The position numbers and the translations under genes were made by a program. Below, one piece after another: positions 51,118-59,563 of a stretch of 64,000 bases of DNA; positions within the stretch are counted from its first letter, which is position 1, and every line of letters begins with the position of its first letter. The DNA is taken from the NCBI GenBank assembly GCA_017521425.1, contig JAFXCQ010000016.1, forward strand, positions 62,001 to 126,000, read 5' to 3'. This stretch comes from Clostridia bacterium (GTDB lineage: Bacteria; Bacillota; Clostridia; Oscillospirales; Acutalibacteraceae). The notes under the pieces are model-generated. The model saw only the letters and a program-made list of their open reading frames with translations. It made no database searches and had not been told where the DNA came from.

Positions 51118-52756
51118 CTGCCTTTAAAATTTCATCTGCTCTCTTTAAAGCATCGTCAATATTTCGCTTAAAGTTTTCTTTACCAATTCGTGTGTAAAGG
51201 CCTGACTTTTTGAGTGCTTTTAATGGTTGTTCATTTGCGTGAGAAATTATAAGTGTTTTGCCTTTTTTCTCGAAGTTTTTAAGAATTGTTTCAAATGCGT
51301 GAATACCGGTTGCATCAATTGCAGGTACGCTTCTCATTCTTAATATAAGCACTTTTTTGTCTGTGGATGAAAGTGTATCTGTAAATTTAGTTGCCGCACC
51401 AAAGAAGATAGGACCTGTAATTTCAAATACAGAAGCACCTTCCGGAATAACCTTTAAGTTAACATTATCTTCGTCTGTTGCTTCGTCAATTTCTTTCCAG
51501 CCATACGCGTTTGTTTCGTCACTCATACGTTTCATAAAGAGAAGTGTTGAAAGAACAAGACCAACTGCAATAGCAACAACCAAGTCAAATGCAATAGTGA
51601 GTACAAAAGTTAAAACTAAAACGAAAATATCGCTCTTTGGTGATGTTTTAACAATTGCTTTAAATTCACGCCATTCACTCATATTATAAGCGACTATAAA
51701 GAGAATTGCTGCAATAGTTGGCATTGGAATGTAAGACGCAAGTGGCATTAAAACAAGTAAAACTAAAAGAAGTACTACTGCGTGTACCATACCTGCTATT
51801 GGAGTTCTACCACCATTTTTTATATTAGCCGCAGTTCTTGCAATAGCACCTGTCGCAGGAATACCACCGAAGAGAGCAGAGCCGATATTACCGACACCTT
51901 GCGCAACAAGTTCCATATTTGAGTTGTGTCTGCTACCAATCATACCATCGGCAACAACACAAGAAAGGAGGGACTCAATAGCGGCTAAAACTGCAATTGT
52001 AACTGCATCAGGGAAAACTGCCTTTATTGTTTCAAATGAAAATTCAGGAATAGATGGTGTTGGTGCTTTAGATGAAATTTCATACAAATCACCAATAGTA
52101 AGTACATCTAAATCTAAAAAGTGAACGAGTAATGCAGAAACGAGAATTGCAAAAATTGATGGTGGAACTTTTTTTATGAGTTTTGGCATTATAATTAAAA
52201 TTGCAAGAGAAACAACACCAATCAAAGCTGCCATAGGGTTAATTGTGGTGATTGAGTGTATAATTTCTTCAACTTTTTCAACTGTTTCAACAGGTGAGTT
52301 TTTAAATGTAAGTCCTAAAAAGTCTTTAATTTGTCCGATTAAAATTGTAACCGCAATACCTGAAGTAAAACCGGTTGTAATTGTAAACGGAATAAATTTA
52401 ATAAGGCTACCAAATTTGCATACACCCATTATTATGAGCATTACACCCGCCATAAGTGTTGCTATAACAAGTCCCGAAAATCCGTTTGTTGCAATTATAC
52501 CCGCAACAATTGAAGCGAATGCCGCAGTAGGACCTGCAATCTGTACACGGCTACCACCTAAAAAGGAAATTAAAAAACCTGCAACAATAGCGGTGTAAAG
52601 ACCTTGCTCAGGTGTTGCACCGGAAGCGAGTGCCAGAGCAATTGAAAGTGGCAAAGCAATAATTGCAACTATAAGACCAGCGGTTAAGTCTTTTACAAAT
52701 TGCCCTTTGTTGTAGTTTTTAATTACCGAAAAAAGCTTCGGTTTTAATTTTGTCAT
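51113..52756 (-). CDS. SulP family anion transporter with STAS domain
   Basis: The start is ATG 52756, with GGGGT 6 bp upstream. An in-frame ATG at 52822 would place 22 codons across the promoter, so it is rejected. The product is 547 aa. About 12-14 membrane segments follow the SulP pattern: DLTAGLIVAIIALPLSIALALASG, LYTAIVAGFLISFLGGSRVQIAGPTAAF (in pieces) and GGIPATGAIARTAANIKNGGRTP. The C-terminal STAS domain (about 430-540: VFEITGPIFFGAATKF, VLILRMRSVPAIDATGIHAFE) is the regulatory domain. Family members carry sulfate, bicarbonate or other anions; the substrate is not identifiable. It is convergent with the orphan protein and upstream of it lies the atp operon end. Confidence 0.94.
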   Translation of the reverse strand: MTKLKPKLFSVIKNYNKGQFVKDLTAGLIVAIIALPLSIALALASGATPEQGLYTAIVAGFLISFLGGSRVQIAGPTAAFASIVAGIIATNGFSGLVIATLMAGVMLIIMGVCKFGSLIKFIPFTITTGFTSGIAVTILIGQIKDFLGLTFKNSPVETVEKVEEIIHSITTINPMAALIGVVSLAILIIMPKLIKKVPPSIFAILVSALLVHFLDLDVLTIGDLYEISSKAPTPSIPEFSFETIKAVFPDAVTIAVLAAIESLLSCVVADGMIGSRHNSNMELVAQGVGNIGSALFGGIPATGAIARTAANIKNGGRTPIAGMVHAVVLLLVLLVLMPLASYIPMPTIAAILFIVAYNMSEWREFKAIVKTSPKSDIFVLVLTFVLTIAFDLVVAIAVGLVLSTLLFMKRMSDETNAYGWKEIDEATDEDNVNLKVIPEGASVFEITGPIFFGAATKFTDTLSSTDKKVLILRMRSVPAIDATGIHAFETILKNFEKKGKTLIISHANEQPLKALKKSGLYTRIGKENFKRNIDDALKRADEILKAE

Positions 52757-52793
52757 AATACCCCGACCTATTTTAAATTTTTTAACAGGGGTT

Positions 52794-52822
52794 ATTATAC
52801 GCCTATTTTTTTTATATTTCAA
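52794..52822 (-). promoter_or_regulatory. SulP gene promoter
   Basis: On the minus strand TTGAAA (52817-52822) and perfect TATAAT (52794-52799) are 17 bp apart, upstream of the chosen start. Confidence 0.65.
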
Positions 52823-52837
52823 TAAAATTCGACACTA

Positions 52838-52884
52838 CAAAAAAATTCCTATGTATTCAACTAAAAATTGAAATACATAGGAAT
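52838..52884 (-). terminator. Terminator of the atp operon
   Basis: A stem around ATTCCTATGTATTcAA/TTgAAATACATAGGAAT (52845-52884) is followed on the minus strand by TTTTTTT. It lies 25 bp after the atpC stop. Confidence 0.9.
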
Positions 52885-52908
52885 AAATTTATAGAAAATT
52901 ACAATACA

Positions 52909-53319
52909 TTATATGTTTAAATTATAATTTCTTTTTCTCAAAGTGGTCATCATTCGCTGAAGTTCTATTTCAGTTCGTCTGTGCTCACTGAATGAAGCGG
53001 CATTTCTTAATTGTTCTTTTTCTTGCTCTAAAAGTAACTGTGCCTTTGCTTCGTCAATATTCTCTGGCCACTCTAAAAGGTGAGTGAAGACCAAAACATC
53101 GTCAGGTCTTACTTCCATAAAACCATCGCCGACAAATGCTTTTTTCCATTCACCGTCTTGTTTTATTTTTATTTCCCCTGGTGGTAACGCAACAATCATT
53201 GGCTGGTGTCCGTAAAGAACACTTAATTCACCGTCAGATGCGTTACAGGTAACTGCATCCACTTCGCCAACAAAAAATTGCTTTTTCGGGGTGAACATTT
53301 CTAATTTGAATTTAGGCAT
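52909..53319 (-). CDS. atpC: F1 ATP synthase epsilon subunit
   Basis: This 136-aa protein has an N-terminal beta-sandwich (KLEMFTPKKQFFVGEVDAVTCNASDGELSVLYGHQPMIVALPPGEI, in pieces) with the conserved D-G-E-L-x-V-L-x-G-H motif and a C-terminal two-helix part (LLLEQEKEQLRNAASFSEH), of normal length. It joins the gamma subunit in the central rotor and can inhibit ATP hydrolysis. It is the last gene of the operon, 23 bp after atpD. Confidence 0.96.
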   Translation of the reverse strand: MPKFKLEMFTPKKQFFVGEVDAVTCNASDGELSVLYGHQPMIVALPPGEIKIKQDGEWKKAFVGDGFMEVRPDDVLVFTHLLEWPENIDEAKAQLLLEQEKEQLRNAASFSEHRRTEIELQRMMTTLRKRNYNLNI

Positions 53320-53342
53320 CTTAAATCACCCTGTAATATGAA

Positions 53343-54737
<1,395 letters not shown>

Positions 54738-55607
54738 TCACTTTTGTAATTCTGTTGCCGCAGCAATTTCTGTTATTTCATTAGTGATTTGAAGCTGACG
54801 GGCAGCATTGAGCTCTTTCGCAAGACTCTCAATCATTTCATCGGCATTTTTAGTAGCATTTTGCATTGCGTTCATTCGTGCAATGTTTTCACTTACTGCC
54901 GATTGCATAAATACATCGTACATAAAGCCCGTCACATATTGATAAACAACCTGTTCAAAAACAACCTCAACCGAGGGTTCATAAATCATCTGAGCTCGCT
55001 TGTCACTTTCAAAATCAATATCGAGAAAATCTCGTCTTAAAAGTGGTAAAAGTCGTTTAACACAAGGAGTCTGTACAGATGAAGAAACATATTCGGTATA
55101 AACTAAATAAACTTCTTTGTAGTCATTTGTTAAAAACAATTCAATGAGCTTTGAAGCAACCTGACCTGCAAGGTTCAGAGTAGGATGCTGTGAAGCACCA
55201 TACCAGGAGTATGCAGGCTCAATACCATGGTTTTTAAAAAGTCGGTCACCAATAATGCCGAGTGAAATAACCATAGGGTCTTTGTGCTCTTTCATTTTTT
55301 CGAGTGCTAAATTTACAACACCTGAATTGTAACCACCGCAAAGACCTTTGTCAGAGGTTACAACAACAAAAACTGCACTGCCCGAGTCGCTTTCTTCAAT
55401 GAACTTGTTTGTTAAGTTGTTGTTTTTTGTTTTTGAAAGAATATCTTTTATTGTAGTACGCAGTCTCTCAAGATAAAAAAGGTTAAAGTCAATACTGCTC
55501 ATAGCCTTTTTCATTCGTGAAGTAGATAACAAATACATAGCATTTGTTATTTTTCTTGTCTGTTCAACTGCTTTGAGATGCTGCTTTATTTCGTTAGCAT
55601 TACTCAT
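54738..55607 (-). CDS. atpG: F1 ATP synthase gamma subunit (rotor)
   Basis: This 289-aa protein has N-terminal helix EIKQHLKAVEQTRKITNAMYLLSTSRMKKA and C-terminal helix SENIARMNAMQNATKNADEMIESLAKELNAARQLQITNEITEI (in pieces), the coiled coil that turns inside the alpha3-beta3 ring. VVTSDKGLCGGYN near residue 83 is conserved. The start overlaps the atpA stop by 4 bp (ATGA), implying coupled translation. Confidence 0.97.
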   Translation of the reverse strand: MSNANEIKQHLKAVEQTRKITNAMYLLSTSRMKKAMSSIDFNLFYLERLRTTIKDILSKTKNNNLTNKFIEESDSGSAVFVVVTSDKGLCGGYNSGVVNLALEKMKEHKDPMVISLGIIGDRLFKNHGIEPAYSWYGASQHPTLNLAGQVASKLIELFLTNDYKEVYLVYTEYVSSSVQTPCVKRLLPLLRRDFLDIDFESDKRAQMIYEPSVEVVFEQVVYQYVTGFMYDVFMQSAVSENIARMNAMQNATKNADEMIESLAKELNAARQLQITNEITEIAAATELQK

Positions 55608-57100
55608 TGTTTAAACTCCAACATTGTTTTAGTGAAAATCTTTTCAATTGCGTCAGTAATATCACCTGTTTTATTGATTTCTTTTGCATAATCAGGGTAT
55701 TTACTTTGCAACATATCTACAAGCTCGTTTGCTTTTTCTTTGATTTCCTTTTTAGGAACGTTTTCAAAAACATCAAGTTTGTAAGCTAAAAGAATTGCAA
55801 CCTGCTTAAATAAGTTCAATGGCTCGCCCTTACCTTGCTTTAAGAGCTCAGTAAGGCATTCACCCTTTCTTAAAAGTTTAGCAGTAGATTCGTCAACATC
55901 ACTACCAAAACGGGTGAAAATAGCCATTTCTCTGTATTGAGAAAGCTCGATACGAAGTGTACCCGAAACCTTTCTCATTGCTTTGTGCTGAGCACTTCTA
56001 CCAACACGGGAAACTGAAAGACCGGTGTTGATAGCAGGACGCATACCGCTGTGGAATAATTCACTCTCTAAATAAATCTGACCATCTGTAATAGAAATTA
56101 CGTTGGTTGGTATGTAAGCGGAAATATTACCACCTGTTGTTTCAACAATAGGCAATGCAGTAATGCTACCGCCACCTAATTTTTTAGAAAGACAAGCACT
56201 TCTTTCAAGAAGTCTTGAGTGAAGATAGAAAACGTCACCGGGATATGCTTCACGTCCTGGTGGTCTGTGAAGAAGTAAAGACATTGCACGGTAAGCTACC
56301 GCATGTTTAGATAAATCGTCATAAATAACTAAAACATCTTTACCTTCAGCCATAAAGCCTTCTGCAACAGTACAAGCACAGTAAGGTGCGAGGTATTGAG
56401 TTGCAGGGGAATCGGAAGCAGTTGAAGCGACAACCACTGTGTATTCCATAGCATCGTTTTTGTTAAGATAATCAACAACCTGTGAAATGTTAGATGCTTT
56501 TTGGCCGATAGCACAGTAAACACAAATTACATCTTTACCCTTCTGATTGAAGATAGTGTCAAGCGCAATAGAGGTTTTACCTGTCTGTCTGTCACCAATG
56601 ATAAGCTCACGTTGACCACGACCAATAGGCACCATACTGTCAATTGCAAGAATACCTGTTTCAAGTGGTTTTGAAACTGGCTCTCTGTCAATAATTGTAG
56701 GTGCAGGTCTTTCTGCAGGTAAATATTTTTTTGCATCGAGTGCTTTACCGTCAATAGCTCTGCCTATAGGGTCAATAATTCTGCCTAAAAGCTCTGGGCC
56801 TACGGGAATTTCTGCAACTCTGCTAGTACCCTTAACCTTATCACCAACACTTACTGCGTCTGCACTGTCAAAAAGAACAGCGCCAACGCCATCTTCGTTA
56901 AGGTCAAGGGCCATACCATAAATTTCGCCATCGAATTCTAAAAGTTCGCCATAAAGACGGTTTTTAAGTCCTGAAACAGTAGCAACACCGTCACCAACAG
57001 ATGAAACCTTACCACATTCATAAACAAGCGGAGTAGCTGAGAAACTCTGAAGTCTGCTTTTCAGATATTCGTTTTTTGTTGCGAAAATATCGTGGGACAT
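55604..57100 (-). CDS. atpA: F1 ATP synthase alpha subunit
   Basis: This 498-aa protein has P-loop IIGDRQTGKTSIAL, AYRAMSLLLHRPPGREAYPGDVFYLHSRLLERSA (in pieces), ISITDGQIYLES, and the arginine finger in SVSRVGRSAQHKAM. It binds nucleotide non-catalytically and forms the ring with beta. The first 30 residues (MSHDIFATKNEYLKSRLQSF...) lack the common EEIsxxIkxqIxxy helix that docks onto the delta N-terminal domain in other ATP synthases. This fits the shortened delta gene upstream (inference). The start overlaps the atpH stop by 1 bp (TGATG). Confidence 0.96.
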   Translation of the reverse strand: MSHDIFATKNEYLKSRLQSFSATPLVYECGKVSSVGDGVATVSGLKNRLYGELLEFDGEIYGMALDLNEDGVGAVLFDSADAVSVGDKVKGTSRVAEIPVGPELLGRIIDPIGRAIDGKALDAKKYLPAERPAPTIIDREPVSKPLETGILAIDSMVPIGRGQRELIIGDRQTGKTSIALDTIFNQKGKDVICVYCAIGQKASNISQVVDYLNKNDAMEYTVVVASTASDSPATQYLAPYCACTVAEGFMAEGKDVLVIYDDLSKHAVAYRAMSLLLHRPPGREAYPGDVFYLHSRLLERSACLSKKLGGGSITALPIVETTGGNISAYIPTNVISITDGQIYLESELFHSGMRPAINTGLSVSRVGRSAQHKAMRKVSGTLRIELSQYREMAIFTRFGSDVDESTAKLLRKGECLTELLKQGKGEPLNLFKQVAILLAYKLDVFENVPKKEIKEKANELVDMLQSKYPDYAKEINKTGDITDAIEKIFTKTMLEFKQ

Positions 57101-57330
57101 CAGGCTTCATCTCCCTTCTTTATGTGCTTTTTAAGTCTTTCGAGTTGGGTTTTAATGCTATTGTCGTAAACTACACCGTCAAGATTGATTATAAAGCCAC
57201 CGATAATTGAGTTGTCTATTTTATACTCAAAATCAATATCCTTGCCAAGCTTTTTCTTCAATTCATCGCAAAGATATCTGTAAGTAGGAATAGTGATATT
57301 ATCGGCAACTATAATAGTTGATTTACGCAT
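57100..57330 (-). CDS. atpH: F1 ATP synthase delta subunit, C-terminal domain only
   Basis: This protein is only 76 aa; bacterial delta is usually about 175-185 aa. The sequence matches the delta C-terminal domain: STIIVADNIT, YLCDELKKKLGKDIDFEYKID, then SIIGGFIINLDGVVYDNSIKTQLERLKKHI, with the conserved IGG and YD-x-S motifs. The six-helix N-terminal domain, which ties delta to the alpha N-termini, is missing. The start overlaps atpF by 8 bp, and ribosome site GGTGAT lies 7 bp upstream, so no hidden N-terminal coding space exists and no frameshift was found. Either the stator uses a minimal delta or the missing part is encoded elsewhere. This is the most unusual gene in the window. Confidence 0.85.
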   Translation of the reverse strand: MRKSTIIVADNITIPTYRYLCDELKKKLGKDIDFEYKIDNSIIGGFIINLDGVVYDNSIKTQLERLKKHIKKGDEA

Positions 57331-57847
57331 CTATATCACCATTACTTTTTAATGAATCAAGAAAATCTTCTATAAGTCGCTTATTGTCTGCATCATCAAA
57401 TTCTCTATGTAAAAGAGCTGTAGATGCATCAATAGCGAGATTAATAATTTCTTCACGAGCATTATCAAGCGCTTCCTGCTCTTTTTCTTTTGCATTTTTG
57501 TTTGCCTTATCAACAATTGCTTTGGCTTGTTCTCTTGCAGATTCAAGAATATCAGTAGCTTCTGCCTTCGCGTTGTTAATGCCTTCTTTGATTGCGTCAG
57601 CCTTAGCATTTTCTGAGTCTTTGAGAAGCTCGTCATATTTTTCTTTCATCTGGGTAGCTTCTTTAAGATTTTCTGCTGCTTCTGCCTTTTGTGCTTCAAC
57701 CTTTTCAGTTCTTGCATCAAGAAACTTTTTAACAGGGTTGTAAGCTAATTTTTTAACAACAAGGTAAAGAACAATTATGCTGACTATGTTAATCAAAAGA
57801 TCGGCAATAAGGTCTTTTGACATACCTAAAGATTGTAACATATCCAT
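57323..57847 (-). CDS. atpF: F0 ATP synthase subunit b
   Basis: This 174-aa protein, of normal length, has an N-terminal membrane helix (LLINIVSIIVLYLVVKKLA, residues about 17-35), a long charged coiled coil (FLDARTEKVEAQKAEAAENLKEA onward) and a C-terminal helix INLAIDASTALLHREF, ending DSLKSNGDIDA. It forms the peripheral stalk whose top binds delta. It is not a b-delta fusion: it ends normally before the short atpH, with an 8-bp overlap. Confidence 0.95.
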   Translation of the reverse strand: MDMLQSLGMSKDLIADLLINIVSIIVLYLVVKKLAYNPVKKFLDARTEKVEAQKAEAAENLKEATQMKEKYDELLKDSENAKADAIKEGINNAKAEATDILESAREQAKAIVDKANKNAKEKEQEALDNAREEIINLAIDASTALLHREFDDADNKRLIEDFLDSLKSNGDIDA

Positions 57848-57871
57848 AATAAATACACCTTAAAAATTAAA

Positions 57872-58072
57872 TTATTTACCAGAAAGAATAAGAGCTACAA
57901 CGAAAGCGTAGATAGCTGTTGATTCTGCGAGCGCACAACCTAAAAGAAGGATTGTCTGAATTTTACTTGCTGCTTCTGGTTGACGTGCAACTGACTCAAC
58001 TGCCTTTGCAGTTGCGAAACACATACCGAAACCTGCACCGAGTGCTGTAAGCATTGCTATTGCTGAACCCAT
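57872..58072 (-). CDS. atpE: F0 ATP synthase subunit c (ring), mixed ion-site motif
   Basis: This 66-aa protein has two helices joined by the polar loop ESVARQPEA. Helix 1 begins late (GSAIAMLTALGAGFG), about 5 residues shorter than usual. The ion-site Glu50 lies in LAESTAIYAF, i.e. E-S-T-x-x-Y as in sodium-type c subunits (Ilyobacter-like). The helix-1 position that is Gln in sodium rings is Met17 here. Ribosome site GGAGGT is 9 bp upstream. The coupling ion (H+ or Na+) is therefore unclear. Confidence 0.93.
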   Translation of the reverse strand: MGSAIAMLTALGAGFGMCFATAKAVESVARQPEAASKIQTILLLGCALAESTAIYAFVVALILSGK

Positions 58073-58129
58073 AATAAATTACCTCCGAAATAAATATGAA
58101 TTTGATTTATTTTTATTTTTGTTTTTATA

Positions 58130-59074
58130 TTATTCTTCAAGACCTTCCATTGCTTCATCAATAAATGTGAGTGAAAGGGTAATGAAGATATATGCCTGAA
58201 TAAGAGGGTGGAAAAGGTTAAAATATAAACCTGCAATACCAGGAATACCTGATGCGTAGCCACCAAGAGCACCTTTTAAAAGCTCCATAACTATCATACC
58301 ACCGAGCATATTACCGAAAAGACGACAAGCAAGTGAAATTGGAATTGCAATGTCGCTGACGATTTTCATAGGAATCATAATTGGTCTCATTGCAACCATA
58401 GGACCACCCATTGCCTTGAATCTTCCGCCGATTCCAAGTTTTTTGAAGCCGAAATAGTTAAGAAGAACAAAGGTTATAAGACCCATAGAGAATGTAACAA
58501 CCAAATCTGAGGTAGGTGCTCTTAAACCGAATAACTCGAAGCTCGCACTGAATATTAAATAAATTGCAAGTGCGAACATATAAGGTGCAAGACTCTTACC
58601 TGCTTTCTTACCAGTTGCATCTACACAAAAACTTTCAACTGTTTCAACGCAGAGTTCCATAACATTCTGGAAGCCTTCGGGCTTTTCCTTGAATTTCGGG
58701 AATACAAGGAATCTGAAAAGAAGGCAAAGAATAGTAACAATCAAAACAATAATCATTGTGTAAATTGTTGTTTCGCCTAATTTAAAGCCGAGCAATTCAA
58801 CCGTGCTTCTGTCGCTGAACATTGAAAACTCAATGTGCATAGTGCCTAAGTGCTTGCCTGAGAACCATGTTATAAATACACCTAAGGCAAACCAGATGCT
58901 GATAATTATTCCTGTGAAGCATAGCTTTTTAAGTCTTTTTTTCTTTTTGAGTGTCTTCTTGTCAACATCATCGCCAAGGTTTTTTATTATTCCTTTAAAG
59001 TGGATGTTAAGAACAAGACAAATAACAAAAACTACTATGCTTATGCCGATTTTTATTAAATCAGCAGTACCCAT
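58130..59074 (-). CDS. atpB: F0 ATP synthase subunit a, N-terminally extended
   Basis: This 314-aa protein is longer than common forms (230-270). The conserved core starts near residue 83 (FSMFSDRSTVELLGF). The essential arginine is Arg251 in ISLACRLFGNMLGG, with HPLIQAYIFITLSLTFI near the end. Before the core are two extra hydrophobic segments (about 6-24 and 51-71) joined by a Lys-rich loop (KKKKRLKKL). The channel machinery looks complete. The extension could add contacts in the membrane stator; this is inference. GGAG ribosome site upstream. Confidence 0.94.
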   Translation of the reverse strand: MGTADLIKIGISIVVFVICLVLNIHFKGIIKNLGDDVDKKTLKKKKRLKKLCFTGIIISIWFALGVFITWFSGKHLGTMHIEFSMFSDRSTVELLGFKLGETTIYTMIIVLIVTILCLLFRFLVFPKFKEKPEGFQNVMELCVETVESFCVDATGKKAGKSLAPYMFALAIYLIFSASFELFGLRAPTSDLVVTFSMGLITFVLLNYFGFKKLGIGGRFKAMGGPMVAMRPIMIPMKIVSDIAIPISLACRLFGNMLGGMIVMELLKGALGGYASGIPGIAGLYFNLFHPLIQAYIFITLSLTFIDEAMEGLEE

Positions 59075-59100
59075 TTATTATCATCTCCTTCATTGGAAAT

Positions 59101-59373
59101 TTATTTTTTCGATTTTTGTTCATTCTTTTTAGAAATAAGTAAAATAACCGGAATTGAAACAATAACACCTATTGTATAACCGATTGCTAAAAGCTTTACG
59201 GATTCCATAAAGAAAAAATAGATAAGTAATAGAGCTGCCCCGTAAGATAAAAGCTTTATAAAGAGTGGTAATATAGATTTTTTCAAATCACCAGACAAAG
59301 CACTTTTTAAAAGTATGTGGAGCAAAAAAACCTCTAAAATGCCGTATGCGACACCCGATAAAATAAATGCCAT
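59101..59373 (-). CDS. AtpI-like small membrane protein
   Basis: The start is ATG 59373, with GAGGTGA 6 bp upstream; an ATG five codons earlier overlaps that site. The 90-aa product has three hydrophobic helices (FILSGVAYGILEVFLLHILL, LLSYGAALLLIYFFFM, AIGYTIGVIVSIPVILLI) and a Lys-rich end. It sits first in the atp operon, where AtpI, an assembly or Mg2+-related factor, is found. Its sequence is only AtpI-like in size and layout; the family cannot be named with confidence. Confidence 0.65.
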   Translation of the reverse strand: MAFILSGVAYGILEVFLLHILLKSALSGDLKKSILPLFIKLLSYGAALLLIYFFFMESVKLLAIGYTIGVIVSIPVILLISKKNEQKSKK

Positions 59374-59397
59374 TAAGTCACCTCGCATATCAGTTCA

Positions 59398-59426
59398 ATT
59401 CTATTCCTTTTTATATGATAAGTCAA
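59398..59426 (-). promoter_or_regulatory. atp operon promoter
   Basis: On the minus strand TTGACT (59421-59426) and TAGAAT (59398-59403) are spaced 17 bp, just upstream of the AtpI-like gene. Confidence 0.65.
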
Positions 59427-59493
59427 TACAAAATAAGAGTTTTTTACTGTTGTTTTCACTAATTTTTAAGGTAATTTATTGGAGAGATTTACA

Positions 59494-59522
59494 TTGTCTT
59501 TTTTTATAATTTATGGTAAAAT
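59494..59522 (+). promoter_or_regulatory. GH36-GH3 operon promoter
   Basis: TTGTCT (59494-59499) and TAAAAT (59517-59522) are 17 bp apart with an extended TGG before the -10, divergent from the atp promoter. Confidence 0.55.
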
Positions 59523-59563
59523 GATAGTCATATTGAAAATCTATCTGAAAGGTGCAAAAAACA

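Noticed and set aside
52757-52822. Upstream start for the SulP transporter (22 extra codons)
   Set aside because: The extension overlaps a TTGAAA-17-TATAAT promoter and has no good ribosome site; the ATG at 52756 has one.
57323-57330. Frameshift or pseudogene explanation for the short delta gene
   Set aside because: atpF ends normally, atpH has its own start and ribosome site, and overlaps on both sides are typical of intact coupled genes; no leftover delta sequence is seen.
57370-57636. Reading frame of 88 codons inside atpF on the same strand, considered as the missing delta N-terminal domain
   Set aside because: It is an out-of-frame shadow of the coiled-coil region, ends in a stop at 57370, does not run into atpH and shows no delta-like sequence.
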